Assembly (NCBI GenBank): GCA_017962375.1 | Contig: JAGCVJ010000010.1 | Span: 1-64,000, forward strand | Direction of reading: 5' to 3' | From: Bacteroidales bacterium | GTDB taxonomy: Bacteria; Bacteroidota; Bacteroidia; Bacteroidales; UBA932 | DNA length: 64,000 nt | Part shown: positions 34,414-43,307 of the stretch, in pieces | How the letters are laid out: each line of letters begins with the position of its first letter | Numbering within the stretch: the first letter of the stretch is position 1 | The notes under the pieces: model-generated | Seen by the model: the letters and a program-made list of their open reading frames with translations, nothing else | The model's database searches: none | Told to the model about the DNA's origin: nothing | Made by a program: the position numbers and the translations under genes

Positions 34414-37400
34414 TCACATATTCTTCTTTGCTATTACCTTGTTTGGAGAATCCAAAAGTCTCATGCCTGTTATTGAGCCAATTTCTGCAACTATAGTATA
34501 ATCAAGAGAATGCTGGTACACATAACTTCTTACACGAGAATTGATAAGACGAAGCATGACTGGGTTATTGGAATAATGAGAAACAATTTTTCGAAGGTCA
34601 TCAGTTCTCATCTTTCCATAATACGTCTTTATAGTAAATGTAATGATGTCTGCTGCTGGTGTCCCAATCTTTCGCGCCACTTCATCATAGATTGTTGTCA
34701 TATCAGACCCTGATGTTCCTACAGACAATGATAGATTACTAAAAGACATCAAACTCATTTTTAGCAAAAACATTTGTAAAAGATCTGCTACACGTTCTTT
34801 CACCTTTGTAACATCAATTCCATTATACTTATCAGAGTTTACAGTAAATTCGTTAACAATTGCTTGATATTCATCCTCTATCAACTTGGTTATGAATGAT
34901 ACTGAACGAAATGTAGCGTTATATGCGTCTTCAATAAGGTTTGATATCTCATCTTTATACAACAACTCTTGTTGGTTCTTAATAATTTGACCAATAATCC
35001 TTGTCACCATTAAACTTTCAAGATATGATCGCAGATTCAAATCTTTCTCGATTTCTTCTGGATTTGGAACAGACGATTTAGATTGTGCTCGTCGAATATA
35101 TCTCGATTCTTCATCATGCTTCTTCAAAAACTCATTTCTGTTCTTTGTCGGATTTGTATAAGTCTTAAGTACATCATCTTTCATTGACGAAGCGAGTTTG
35201 TCTAACTTTGTGTATAACTCATCATCTTGTCTCAATGTTATAGCAGGCAAGTCCTCAAATGGAATCATACTGGTTATCCTTATATCATCCAATAGCGTTT
35301 TGCTCTTGTCAAGATAAGCCAAGAAAATAAGAATATTAGCATTGTTCTCCTTATACAGCGCACCACACAGTTGCGACACATCTTTTTTAGCTGTATTTTT
35401 TTCTGTCGTTGCAATCATATTGGAGATATGCATGGCGGTTAAGTAGTAGAATAAATATTTATAAGAAAAGCGATATATTCCCTCTTCATATTTTACCCAT
35501 AGTCTGGATTCTAGGAGAATACTTCTAAGTTTTTCTTTTGTATAAGGAGGAATCTTCCGTGTGCTATATTCGTCATAAAAAGAAGAATAACTTACCTCGT
35601 TAGACTCTTTAGTGTCGTAATATACTTGGATTGCACATTTTTTATGCATCTCATAAGATAATGCTGCTAGAAATGCCATAACACCTGAAAGTTTATCCTG
35701 CTGCACACCAATGTTTAGTAGTGCCGCAAACAACAAACTTTGATATAGATTTGCATATGATGTAGGTGTTATTTGGAAAGGCTTGATGTTAGAGTCCAAT
35801 GCTTGTAAAAGAGTCAGTAAGAATATTGGATTTGATGGTAATAATTCTTTCCCAAGAACATTGGTTATCTGATTAAATAGTATTTTTGTGGATTCAAGAA
35901 TCTGATCTTCAGTTCGAGTGTATTTGTCTGACCCGATCAACACCCATTTTTCTATCAAAGAATTTCTCTTCACATAGCCCAAAGGTTGAATCGCATAGCT
36001 AACAACAGGCACTTCATTCTCACGGTGTTTTAACATCTTTTTTATGTCCAAACGATTAGACGATGTTACAACAACAAGCCCAAAATTTTCAAGTAAAGTT
36101 TTCCAGAGTTTTTTCTTCGCATCACTATTTAGTTCTGTCCTGTCAAAATTGTCAATGAAGACAATCCTTTTATTGCGTTCCAATTGCATATAATCGTTGA
36201 AACGCATTTTCTTTGTATTATATTGCTTTTTATATTCCTTCTCAAGAAGTGAATTAATATGCAAATTAACAATATCCTGTCCAAGAAGGATTATAGGGTA
36301 TATTGCTTTCTGATAACACTGGAGAGTCAGCATCTTTATCAATGATGTCTTGCCACTTTGACTTTCTCCTTCCAGTACAATTACATTACCGAATTCTGTG
36401 GACAAGAGTAAATTCTGTGAATCTACGTACGTATATAATTTGTCATCTTTCGAATAGTATTGAGGATCTAAATCTGGATAAACATACACGTCTTCCAATT
36501 CCAATTTTGGCTTACGGGGATGTATGATAGGGGCAGATATGCTTTTGAGATTCTCCAAATGATCCTCTGTAAAAGAAAGTGCCTGCTCATGGTAAGGAAT
36601 CTGTATAATCTGTTCCTCCGATAACGAACAATCATCATTAAGTTGGTCGATTGATACATCATACTTATGCAATGTATAATACTCGTCATCAGTTATTGTC
36701 AGCAATGTAAATGATTGCTTGTTACCTTGTTGTAATGAGTTGCTTTCCAAATAAAGAACTTTGTCCTTATTTTCCAAAGGCATTATGATATGTTGGTCCT
36801 TCTGGTGCTCATGTCCGCACATGAGTATTTGCGACTGCTTTTGAATGTGCTCAATGAATCTTCGCTGATTATTGTTTGCAACCCGTGTCGAAAGCCAGCC
36901 AGATTTGTGGTGATATACAGAGATTACAACATCTTTTCTTTGAGGCTGACTGTTATCATAATAGATGAAGTCAGATTCTGGCAAAAATAGTCCCTGGGGT
37001 TGTTCATCTATAGTTGATAAAAATGCTGTATTATAACAGTGAAATTCTATATTCATTTCATCATTCACTGGAATAATTTGTTTAAATGAAATTGATGGTC
37101 GCTTATCTTCATCTATCAACTCGCTATAGAATTTCCAGAATGCCTTTTGCGGTTTTAACGCTTCTTGTACGTATTCTGGTTCTGACACCACGCCATTTTT
37201 AATACAATCATTCAGGATCAGTTGACGCATAGGGACTCGCATACTGAAATCCAAGTCATGATTACCCGGCACAATAACATACTGCCAATCCAAAAGCTTC
37301 GATTCTTTTTGTATTTCATCTTTGAAATCCTTCAAGAATCTTTTAGCTTGTTGGTACATCATCACATTTCCCTTATCAATAATATCACCTGTTATCACAA

Positions 37401-37527
37401 GTGCGACCTTCTGACAATTATTCAGTACAGAAGATATTGATCTGGCAAGTTTCCTTGCATTATCTATGATATAATCTTTATCCGATGTAATATGCAGGTC
37501 GGACATTTGTATTATAGCTACTTTCAT
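34414..37527 (-). CDS. metallophosphoesterase-STAND NTPase, candidate defence protein
   Basis: This 1037-residue protein joins a calcineurin-like phosphoesterase with a STAND/AAA NTPase. The phosphoesterase motifs are SDLH (residues 9-12), GDIIDKG (47-53), GNHD (88-91), a His pair at 206-207 and GHEH (238-241). The NTPase has Walker A GESQSGKTS (387-395) and Walker B IVFIDNFD (455-462), followed by a helical signalling region. The C-terminal 400 residues are alpha-helical, with no recognised repeat. STAND proteins commonly sense a trigger, oligomerise and switch on an N-terminal effector. Here the effector could be a nuclease or phosphodiesterase. It converges on the ABC-3C operon and its start lies 47 bp from an IS end. 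The defence role is inferred from architecture and context. Confidence 0.75.
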   Translation of the reverse strand: MKVAIIQMSDLHITSDKDYIIDNARKLARSISSVLNNCQKVALVITGDIIDKGNVMMYQQAKRFLKDFKDEIQKESKLLDWQYVIVPGNHDLDFSMRVPMRQLILNDCIKNGVVSEPEYVQEALKPQKAFWKFYSELIDEDKRPSISFKQIIPVNDEMNIEFHCYNTAFLSTIDEQPQGLFLPESDFIYYDNSQPQRKDVVISVYHHKSGWLSTRVANNNQRRFIEHIQKQSQILMCGHEHQKDQHIIMPLENKDKVLYLESNSLQQGNKQSFTLLTITDDEYYTLHKYDVSIDQLNDDCSLSEEQIIQIPYHEQALSFTEDHLENLKSISAPIIHPRKPKLELEDVYVYPDLDPQYYSKDDKLYTYVDSQNLLLSTEFGNVIVLEGESQSGKTSLIKMLTLQCYQKAIYPIILLGQDIVNLHINSLLEKEYKKQYNTKKMRFNDYMQLERNKRIVFIDNFDRTELNSDAKKKLWKTLLENFGLVVVTSSNRLDIKKMLKHRENEVPVVSYAIQPLGYVKRNSLIEKWVLIGSDKYTRTEDQILESTKILFNQITNVLGKELLPSNPIFLLTLLQALDSNIKPFQITPTSYANLYQSLLFAALLNIGVQQDKLSGVMAFLAALSYEMHKKCAIQVYYDTKESNEVSYSSFYDEYSTRKIPPYTKEKLRSILLESRLWVKYEEGIYRFSYKYLFYYLTAMHISNMIATTEKNTAKKDVSQLCGALYKENNANILIFLAYLDKSKTLLDDIRITSMIPFEDLPAITLRQDDELYTKLDKLASSMKDDVLKTYTNPTKNRNEFLKKHDEESRYIRRAQSKSSVPNPEEIEKDLNLRSYLESLMVTRIIGQIIKNQQELLYKDEISNLIEDAYNATFRSVSFITKLIEDEYQAIVNEFTVNSDKYNGIDVTKVKERVADLLQMFLLKMSLMSFSNLSLSVGTSGSDMTTIYDEVARKIGTPAADIITFTIKTYYGKMRTDDLRKIVSHYSNNPVMLRLINSRVRSYVYQHSLDYTIVAEIGSITGMRLLDSPNKVIAKKNM

Positions 37528-37591
37528 ATAAATTAGAATTGATAATTAGAAATGTTGTCATTTGTTATATTTTATGTCCCCATCCCCATTT

Positions 37592-38449
37592 TTAAACAGT
37601 TAATAAGTTTACATCAAAGTTAGTGTTTTTGTTTAATATTTTCTGTTTGTATTCAATCGGTGTCATGTTTCCCAAGGCCTCATGCGGCCTGTTGTAGTTG
37701 TAATCATATCTCCATCTTTCTGTAATTTCCCTGACTTCATCTAGGTTCCTGAAGATGTAAGCATCAAGTATAGCTCTTCTATAACTACCGTTAAAGCGCT
37801 CTATATAACTGTTTTGCGTAGGCTTTACCGGCTGAGTGAATTTATGCTCGACTCCATTTGCAAGACACCATATCTTCAATTTGTCCGATATAAACTCTGG
37901 TCCATTGTCAGTTCTGATGCAGTCTGGCTTTCCGTTGGATGAAATGGCATCCTCCAGTATAGTTAGTACCCTTTCAGCTGTTATTGACATATAGGCCTCC
38001 TGCGCCACGGCTTCCCGGTTGCAGTCATCTATAATGTTCAAAACCCTGAATGTGCGGCCGCTTTCCGTCTTGTCACTGACAAAGTCCATTGACCACGTTA
38101 AATTAGGCTTTTCAGGTGCTTCAAGTGGTACTTTTACCCTTTGAGGGAGTCTCTTCTTGAGCCGGCATCTCTTGTTGAAGTGTATCTTCCGGTAAACCCT
38201 GTATACCTTCTTGTGATTCCAAGTATATCCGGCTTTTCTGAGTCTCTGGTAAATCTTGTCAAATCTGTCTCCGAATTCAGTAGCGTCTCTTATCGCCTTC
38301 TCCACCGGAGCGTCGTTTTTCTAGCTAATGTAATAGAAATAGGATCTGTATATGTTCATTATCCTGCACGCCCGAGAGATGCTGTAATCTCGCTCATATG
38401 CAAGTTCTTCCGCTATTTCCTTGCGGATCTCGGGCTTCAGAGTTTTTTT
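37592..38449 (-). pseudogene. IS3-family transposase OrfB with internal stop
   Basis: The integrase-type transposase frame begins in the -1 frame at the A8 run (38443-38450) and reads through an HTH_21-like region, but meets a TAG at about 38324 (YFYYIS-stop-KNDAPVEK). After the stop it stays open for 237 residues with the DDE catalytic core: MDFVSDK, RTDNGPEF and SYIERFNG give the D, D and E. The integrity of both sides and the single nonsense codon suggest recent inactivation. Transposition would need a functional copy elsewhere. Confidence 0.85.
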
Positions 38450-38703
38450 TCAATGACCTCTTTCAGAATCTGGTTGTCCAGAGCCAGGTTGGCATACATC
38501 TGCTTGAGTTTGCGGTTTTCTTCCTCCAGTTCTTTCAGATGTTTCACCTGGGATACATCCATTCCGCTATACTTGGACTTCCACTTGTAGAGAGTCATTC
38601 TTGAAATGCCAAGCTCTCTGCTGATGGTGTCGGCACTGACTCCGCTTTCAAACTGCTTGACCGCCCGCACCATTTCGTTCTCTGTAAATCTGCTTTTCCT
38701 CAT
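38437..38703 (-). CDS. IS3-family transposase OrfA
   Basis: This 88-residue protein starts MRKSRFTENEMVRAVKQFE and has a helix-turn-helix (TISRELGISRMTLYKWKSKY) and a leucine-zipper helix (LEEENRKLKQMYANLALD), the pattern of IS407-group OrfA. It ends IEKKL-stop just after the A8 run, where -1 frameshifting would join it to OrfB. It is intact, so it could still bind the IS ends. Confidence 0.88.
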   Translation of the reverse strand: MRKSRFTENEMVRAVKQFESGVSADTISRELGISRMTLYKWKSKYSGMDVSQVKHLKELEEENRKLKQMYANLALDNQILKEVIEKKL

Positions 38704-38795
38704 ATTGCAAAATTATTAAATTTGTAAACTTATAATCTGCACGAAGAATGGGGGAGGGTACAACAATAGATGATTAAAACAATAAAGACATTATG

Positions 38796-39548
38796 ATGAA
38801 TAAAAAGTTTTCAATAGCAAAACTGGCATTATTTATTGCTCTATTATTTCATATAGAAGGCTTCGCTTTTCAGAAGAAATTGAAGAAAGCCGTAGTTTTG
38901 GTTCGTTCCGAAAAAGTGCTTTCTCTTTCTGGCAAAAAGCTCTTCATCATATATGATTCCTATTTCTCTTTGACAAAACAGGAAAGCAAACTTCGTGATA
39001 GTATTATTCAGAATGTTATGAGGCAAAATGGAGCAGACATCGTCGAAACGGAAGAACAGGCTGATTATTTATTAATGCTTTCTTATGACGTGAAATCCAC
39101 GAAGACATCCGTTCAAATAGGAGAGAATACTAAGAATTCTTATTCAAACGCTATTGATAAATCTCAATTTTGGAGTTCATTTTACAGATTTAATCCAGAC
39201 AACAATAGCTCTAAAAGATATGATACATCTGATCAGACTCTGGTTAATCAATATCAGGAGGATCCAGCTTCAATTCCTAAAAAGTATAGACGGACGTCTG
39301 CTACCAAATATTTAATTTCAGATAAATCTGTACGTTATTGTCTTAATATGTGTATTCTGGCTAAAGATGATTCTACAGATTCTTTATGGGACTTTCAGTC
39401 TGTCATACTAAGTGGTTTCAAACATAGTTTCAAAGATGTTTTTACATTTATGTTATTTGCATCTGAAAACTATATAGGCAAGGAGATCGGGACTAAGTTT
39501 ATAAGTGTTAATGTTAAATCTACGAATGACGGTTTGAAGCTATATTAA
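38796..39548 (+). CDS. exported protein of unknown function (DUF4136-like pattern)
   Basis: This 250-residue protein has a signal-like hydrophobic N-terminus (IAKLALFIALLFHIEGFAFQ). The body shows a strand-helix pattern in which KKLFIIYDSYF, a helix (LRDSIIQNVMRQNGA) and ADYLLMLSYDV follow in order. That is reminiscent of DUF4136 proteins, where a short sequence is followed by ADLLV-type strands. The match is weak and no role is known. It begins 33 bp beyond the IS end, so its promoter may have been altered by the insertion. An in-frame ATG one codon upstream (38793) is equally possible. Confidence 0.6.
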   Translation: MNKKFSIAKLALFIALLFHIEGFAFQKKLKKAVVLVRSEKVLSLSGKKLFIIYDSYFSLTKQESKLRDSIIQNVMRQNGADIVETEEQADYLLMLSYDVKSTKTSVQIGENTKNSYSNAIDKSQFWSSFYRFNPDNNSSKRYDTSDQTLVNQYQEDPASIPKKYRRTSATKYLISDKSVRYCLNMCILAKDDSTDSLWDFQSVILSGFKHSFKDVFTFMLFASENYIGKEIGTKFISVNVKSTNDGLKLY

Positions 39549-39630
39549 CATATAGTATGGTGCTGATAAAATGTGTTCTATTTTCTTGCTTCTTATAGGG
39601 GCAAACGGTGTTTATTAGCTTTTTTATTTA

Positions 39631-41319
39631 ATGAATTTAAATAATGACAAAACATTCTCAAGAAAGATCCCAACAGATATCTTTTGGGTTTTATTGGTTA
39701 TTTTGCCATTATTGCTCTGCCGTTACACAAACAGTTTTGGGGCTTGGATTCCAGTTGTTTCGCTTACTGTCACTGCTTCAGTTATAGCGTTTGTTCTGGT
39801 ATGCAAGTCCGGTGGTTTTCGGATAAACAACGCAGATATTCTGCTAATTGCATATTGCCTCTATGCTCTCGTTAGATTGCTGTTTTCAAAAGCCTGCTAT
39901 TTTGAGCCCCTTACTCTAGTAAAGTGGCTTCTGCTTGGATTATTGTATATTATAGGTAGAACTTCTAACAAAAAGCTCATTCCGTATCTGTTGATAACTG
40001 TTGGAATCAGCGGCCCACTGGCATATCTTTTCAGTTTCTTCTTCAATCCTGGGCATCTTGGGGCTTATGCGTCTATTGGCGTATCTGGAGTATTGGGGCT
40101 TGCACTTGAAAAGAAGAATGGAAAATCGGGAAAGATTCTGCTTGCATCGTTGAGTATCATATTGCTTGTAATCCTCTTAATCTCAAAATCCAGAGGAGCT
40201 TTGCTAGCAACCTTGCTGGCGGCGGCCTATCTGTTTTTCAGTTCACAAGGTTTCAAAAATCTGGGAATTAATAATAAGAGAATGATTTACGCCGGTGTTG
40301 CGGTTATAATCATAATTGGTATTGTTCTTCTCTACAAAATACGCCCGGAATCAGCCGATGTACGTCTGCTTATCTGGTCGGCAAGCGGCGAGGCTTTTCT
40401 GAAGTCTCCATTATTCGGCTATTCTTCAGGCGCAGTCCAGTCTCTCTATATGCCTTGGCAAGCCGACTTTTTCCAGACACATCTCCTGTCTTCGCTTGCT
40501 CCATTGGCTACCAATCATTACCAGACATTCAACGAGTATCTTCATCTTCTATGTGAACAGGGGATTGTCGGATTTGTCCTTTTTGCTCTATTTGTTGTCT
40601 TTACTTTCAAGAAGAGCAAAAACCGCAGCCTGAATGCCACATCTATAGCATTGGGGGTTTCCTCATTCTTTTTGTACACATATGACATTATTCCGATAAT
40701 TGTATTAGTTCCATTGTTCTTGGGTTTAGCCAATCATGCTAGCGCAGTTAATTGCTCTCCAAAGAGCAACTGGTCAAAGACAGTTGTTGTTTTATCCAGT
40801 GTTGCTGTTCTAGTTGCCATATCAATTGTTTGTTGGAATGTCGGAAAGAAATATCACTCCGCCGAGAAAGAGTTAAGGTGTTTTATTCATCTTCCTGAAG
40901 ATATCCAGGCAGACAGAATCTCTCCATCAAGTGAAGCGGTAGTCTTCAGGAACAAGGATATGACTCTTCTTTATGCTACCCATTCTTACAAGTTGTCCCA
41001 ATCTGAACACGTAGCCGTTCTTGAGAGTTGCAGCAAGAGGATAATTGTCGTGGAGATGATGTCGTCATTAGGCAATCTATATTCAGAAAGATCCGAAATA
41101 GATAAAGCAGAATCGTGTTTTATCACAGCACATTATATGGCTCCTGATAGAATAGTGCCTAAATATGATTTATTCAAGTTTTATCGCGATAAAAATGATA
41201 AGGAAAAGGCCAATGAGTGGGCGGAGATAATCATTGCATCATCTCCAAGAACATACAATGCTATAACCATTGAGATAAAAGCTGCGGCACGTGATTTCTT
41301 AAAAAGCCAGATTAAGTAA
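39631..41319 (+). CDS. O-antigen ligase/polymerase-like membrane protein with C-terminal TPR
   Basis: This 562-residue protein has about ten to twelve membrane helices in residues 15-410. The Wzy_C-type region includes ISKSRGALLATLLAAAYLFF, IRPESADVRLLIWSASGEAF and the FNEYLHLLCEQGIVGFVLF motif characteristic of O-antigen ligases. The last 110 residues look like tetratricopeptide repeats (AESCFITAHYMAPD). Such proteins join or polymerise glycans at the periplasmic face of the inner membrane. No glycan-synthesis genes accompany it here, so it may glycosylate proteins or act on lipid-linked material made elsewhere. Confidence 0.78.
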   Translation: MNLNNDKTFSRKIPTDIFWVLLVILPLLLCRYTNSFGAWIPVVSLTVTASVIAFVLVCKSGGFRINNADILLIAYCLYALVRLLFSKACYFEPLTLVKWLLLGLLYIIGRTSNKKLIPYLLITVGISGPLAYLFSFFFNPGHLGAYASIGVSGVLGLALEKKNGKSGKILLASLSIILLVILLISKSRGALLATLLAAAYLFFSSQGFKNLGINNKRMIYAGVAVIIIIGIVLLYKIRPESADVRLLIWSASGEAFLKSPLFGYSSGAVQSLYMPWQADFFQTHLLSSLAPLATNHYQTFNEYLHLLCEQGIVGFVLFALFVVFTFKKSKNRSLNATSIALGVSSFFLYTYDIIPIIVLVPLFLGLANHASAVNCSPKSNWSKTVVVLSSVAVLVAISIVCWNVGKKYHSAEKELRCFIHLPEDIQADRISPSSEAVVFRNKDMTLLYATHSYKLSQSEHVAVLESCSKRIIVVEMMSSLGNLYSERSEIDKAESCFITAHYMAPDRIVPKYDLFKFYRDKNDKEKANEWAEIIIASSPRTYNAITIEIKAAARDFLKSQIK

Positions 41320-41490
41320 CAATGCTGTTTCATTAGGAGGTTCTTCTGATTTGTTATTTCAGGATAAATCAAAAGAATCTGGCTCAATACTTGTTTATTA
41401 AACATAAAAACAATATATTGCAAAAGAAGAATAAAAGTGCACGTTGTAAATGAATATGACTTTCTATTAACTTTTAAATATTTTTCAATT

Positions 41491-42735
41491 ATGGTTAGAA
41501 ATAGAGTTATCTCTTTCCCCAGGCAGATAATAGTTTGCCTGTCCCTTTCTCTGATAATCGCCCTTTTTTCCTTGTCATGCCAGAAAGATGATGGCATAAA
41601 GCCAAAAGATCCTAGTGCGCTCACTACTGCTCAAGCCAAAGATTATTTTGAGCAGACCGCCCAAACCCTGAAATTTATTACGGCAGGCATTACGCCAACG
41701 GGAACCAAGAATGCTGATAATTCCTTCACCAGTAATATGGTGCTGGAATGGACTCAGGCTCTTGAAGGTGATAATGCTGAGAGTTATTTCGTAGAAATAC
41801 CTGTTAGAATGGCTTCGCCTGTGTTTGCATTGTTATATGACGGTATCGGTCATTTGAATAAGAATATCCGTCAAGTTCAAATGAGCACATCGTTACTCAT
41901 AGAAAAGCACAAAGAAGATGGATGCATTCATCATTCTATTGTGACAACAATAGGCTCATACTCGACTGTATCTAACGAATCCAAGTATTGTTTCCTCAGC
42001 GACAAACAGTACTTCTCCGGCTATCAAATATTTAGTACAGAAGATGGTCTAACTACATCATCTTTTTTATATAAGAATGGTATTTCTCATTTAGTGGAAC
42101 TTATTCAAACTAATCAAATTACTAAAGTAGATAGTACTGGTTCTGATTTCTTATATAGTGGAATTCGTTTGATGACTAATTATAAACCTTCTACTAAAGG
42201 AGGTGGAGGCGGGCCAAGTTCGGGTGAAGATTTCATCTGTCCTTATTGTCAACATCCGCTTGTTACAGAAAATGGTATTTATATGTGCATCAGCTGCAAT
42301 GTATATTTCTATGATTTAATTGGAGTCGTATGTCCTGATTGTAACGAAATTATCCCTAACTGTTTATGCGTATGTCCAAAGTGCGGATTCCCTAATAGGT
42401 ATGGGAATCACTGCTTATGCGGAGATTATTGCCCTTATTGCGGTGCTAACGGATGTGATGGAAATTGCGAAGGTGGCGAGGGCGGAAATAATAATATGAC
42501 GAGCACATACACTTTAACAACTACAGTAAATAATAATCAAAGAGGTTATGTTACAAGATCCATAGTAAGGCCTTATTATTTTCAAAATGAAGGTATCACC
42601 TTAACCGCGCACCCGTATACTGGATATACATTTTCAGGATGGTATGAAGATAATGTTTTAATCTATTCTCTCTCTCAATATTACTTTACGATTACTGAGG
42701 ACAGAATTATAGAAGCTCGTTTTGAAGAACTTTAA
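41491..42735 (+). CDS. lipoprotein with clustered zinc-ribbon motifs and an InlB-like repeat
   Basis: This 414-residue protein starts with a lipoprotein signal (lipobox LSC near residue 26). An unrecognised domain of about 200 residues follows. Then comes a Gly-rich hinge (KGGGGGPSSG) and a dense Cys region: CPYC, CISC, CPDC, CVCPKC, CLCGDYCPYC and CDGNC, the arrangement of several zinc-ribbon units. The C-terminus (HPYTGYTFSGWYEDN) is an InlB/Listeria-Bacteroides-type repeat. Zinc ribbons are unusual on exported proteins. The function is unknown; metal binding or recognition at the surface is a guess. The start at 41491 is chosen to keep the signal peptide normal. Confidence 0.7.
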   Translation: MVRNRVISFPRQIIVCLSLSLIIALFSLSCQKDDGIKPKDPSALTTAQAKDYFEQTAQTLKFITAGITPTGTKNADNSFTSNMVLEWTQALEGDNAESYFVEIPVRMASPVFALLYDGIGHLNKNIRQVQMSTSLLIEKHKEDGCIHHSIVTTIGSYSTVSNESKYCFLSDKQYFSGYQIFSTEDGLTTSSFLYKNGISHLVELIQTNQITKVDSTGSDFLYSGIRLMTNYKPSTKGGGGGPSSGEDFICPYCQHPLVTENGIYMCISCNVYFYDLIGVVCPDCNEIIPNCLCVCPKCGFPNRYGNHCLCGDYCPYCGANGCDGNCEGGEGGNNNMTSTYTLTTTVNNNQRGYVTRSIVRPYYFQNEGITLTAHPYTGYTFSGWYEDNVLIYSLSQYYFTITEDRIIEARFEEL

Positions 42736-42748
42736 TTTTTTTTGAATT

Positions 42749-43282
42749 ATGAAACACTTAGTTAATTGTGCTTTGTTTGCGGTATTAATAGTAAGTTTGT
42801 CTTGCTTTAATGTATCAGCTCAATCAAATCTCACAGCAAATATTGGCAAAACACTTATTAAGCAATATCCCAAGTTCAAGGGTGTAGAATATCAATTAGC
42901 TGTCTACGATTATATCAAAGACTATTTTAGGAACTATGATTTAACAAACAGATCCAATATGGCATATTATCCCGTAATTGCATTTGACTTTAGAGAAGAT
43001 GGATCTTTAGCGGAAGCCTCTATTGTTCGGACAACCGGGAGTAAGTCTTTAGATGATAAATTGTTGAAACTCTGCAAAGATTTTACCCGAAAAAAGTATA
43101 TGACCCCCGCCAATTCAGGAGAAGGTCCAATAGCTTGTACTGTTGAGGTTCTGTTGGAATTCAACTACACGATAATGAAAGATTTTAGCAATGAAGGGAA
43201 TTATAGTTTCATCGGATATAGAAAGCTTCAAAAAATGGGCTTTGGAGGATATCCAAGAGATTATTTTCATACCGGATGGTAA
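42749..43282 (+). CDS. exported protein with TonB C-terminal-like domain
   Basis: This 177-residue protein has a signal peptide ending FNVSAQ. Its main domain resembles the TonB C-terminal fold (YPVIAFDFREDGSLAEASIV, RTTGSKSLDDKLLKLC), with the typical V-F-I-x-x-D-G-x-L pattern. It lacks the transmembrane anchor and proline-rich stretch of a true TonB, so it cannot transduce energy alone. It lies 13 bp after the zinc-ribbon lipoprotein and 25 bp before the next lipoprotein, so they are probably co-expressed. The role is unknown. Confidence 0.65.
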   Translation: MKHLVNCALFAVLIVSLSCFNVSAQSNLTANIGKTLIKQYPKFKGVEYQLAVYDYIKDYFRNYDLTNRSNMAYYPVIAFDFREDGSLAEASIVRTTGSKSLDDKLLKLCKDFTRKKYMTPANSGEGPIACTVEVLLEFNYTIMKDFSNEGNYSFIGYRKLQKMGFGGYPRDYFHTGW

Positions 43283-43307
43283 CAAATGATTAAACATATT
43301 CATTAGT

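Larger units (their letters stand above)
37575..38762 (-). mobile_element. IS3-family (IS407-like) insertion sequence, defective
   Basis: A complete-length element of about 1.19 kb has imperfect terminal inverted repeats: TGTACCCTCCCCCATT at the 38762 end and TGTCCCCATCCCCATT at the 37575 end, with further similarity (ATAAGTTTAC) inside. It holds orfA and orfB on the minus strand with an A8 slippery run between them. No target-site duplication is apparent at these boundaries, suggesting age or a later rearrangement. orfB carries an in-frame stop. It sits just upstream of the STAND gene and is transcribed toward it. Confidence 0.85.

Noticed and set aside
37571..38770. Target-site duplication of the IS3-family element
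   Set aside because: The 3- and 4-bp flanks (TTA/TTTA versus ACA/ACAA) do not match at the best inverted-repeat boundaries.
42225..42480. Cytosolic zinc-finger transcription factor
   Set aside because: The N-terminus is a convincing lipoprotein signal with a lipobox Cys, and the C-terminus is an InlB-type surface repeat.
42749..43282. A true TonB energy transducer
   Set aside because: It has a cleavable signal peptide instead of a membrane anchor and no proline-rich spacer.
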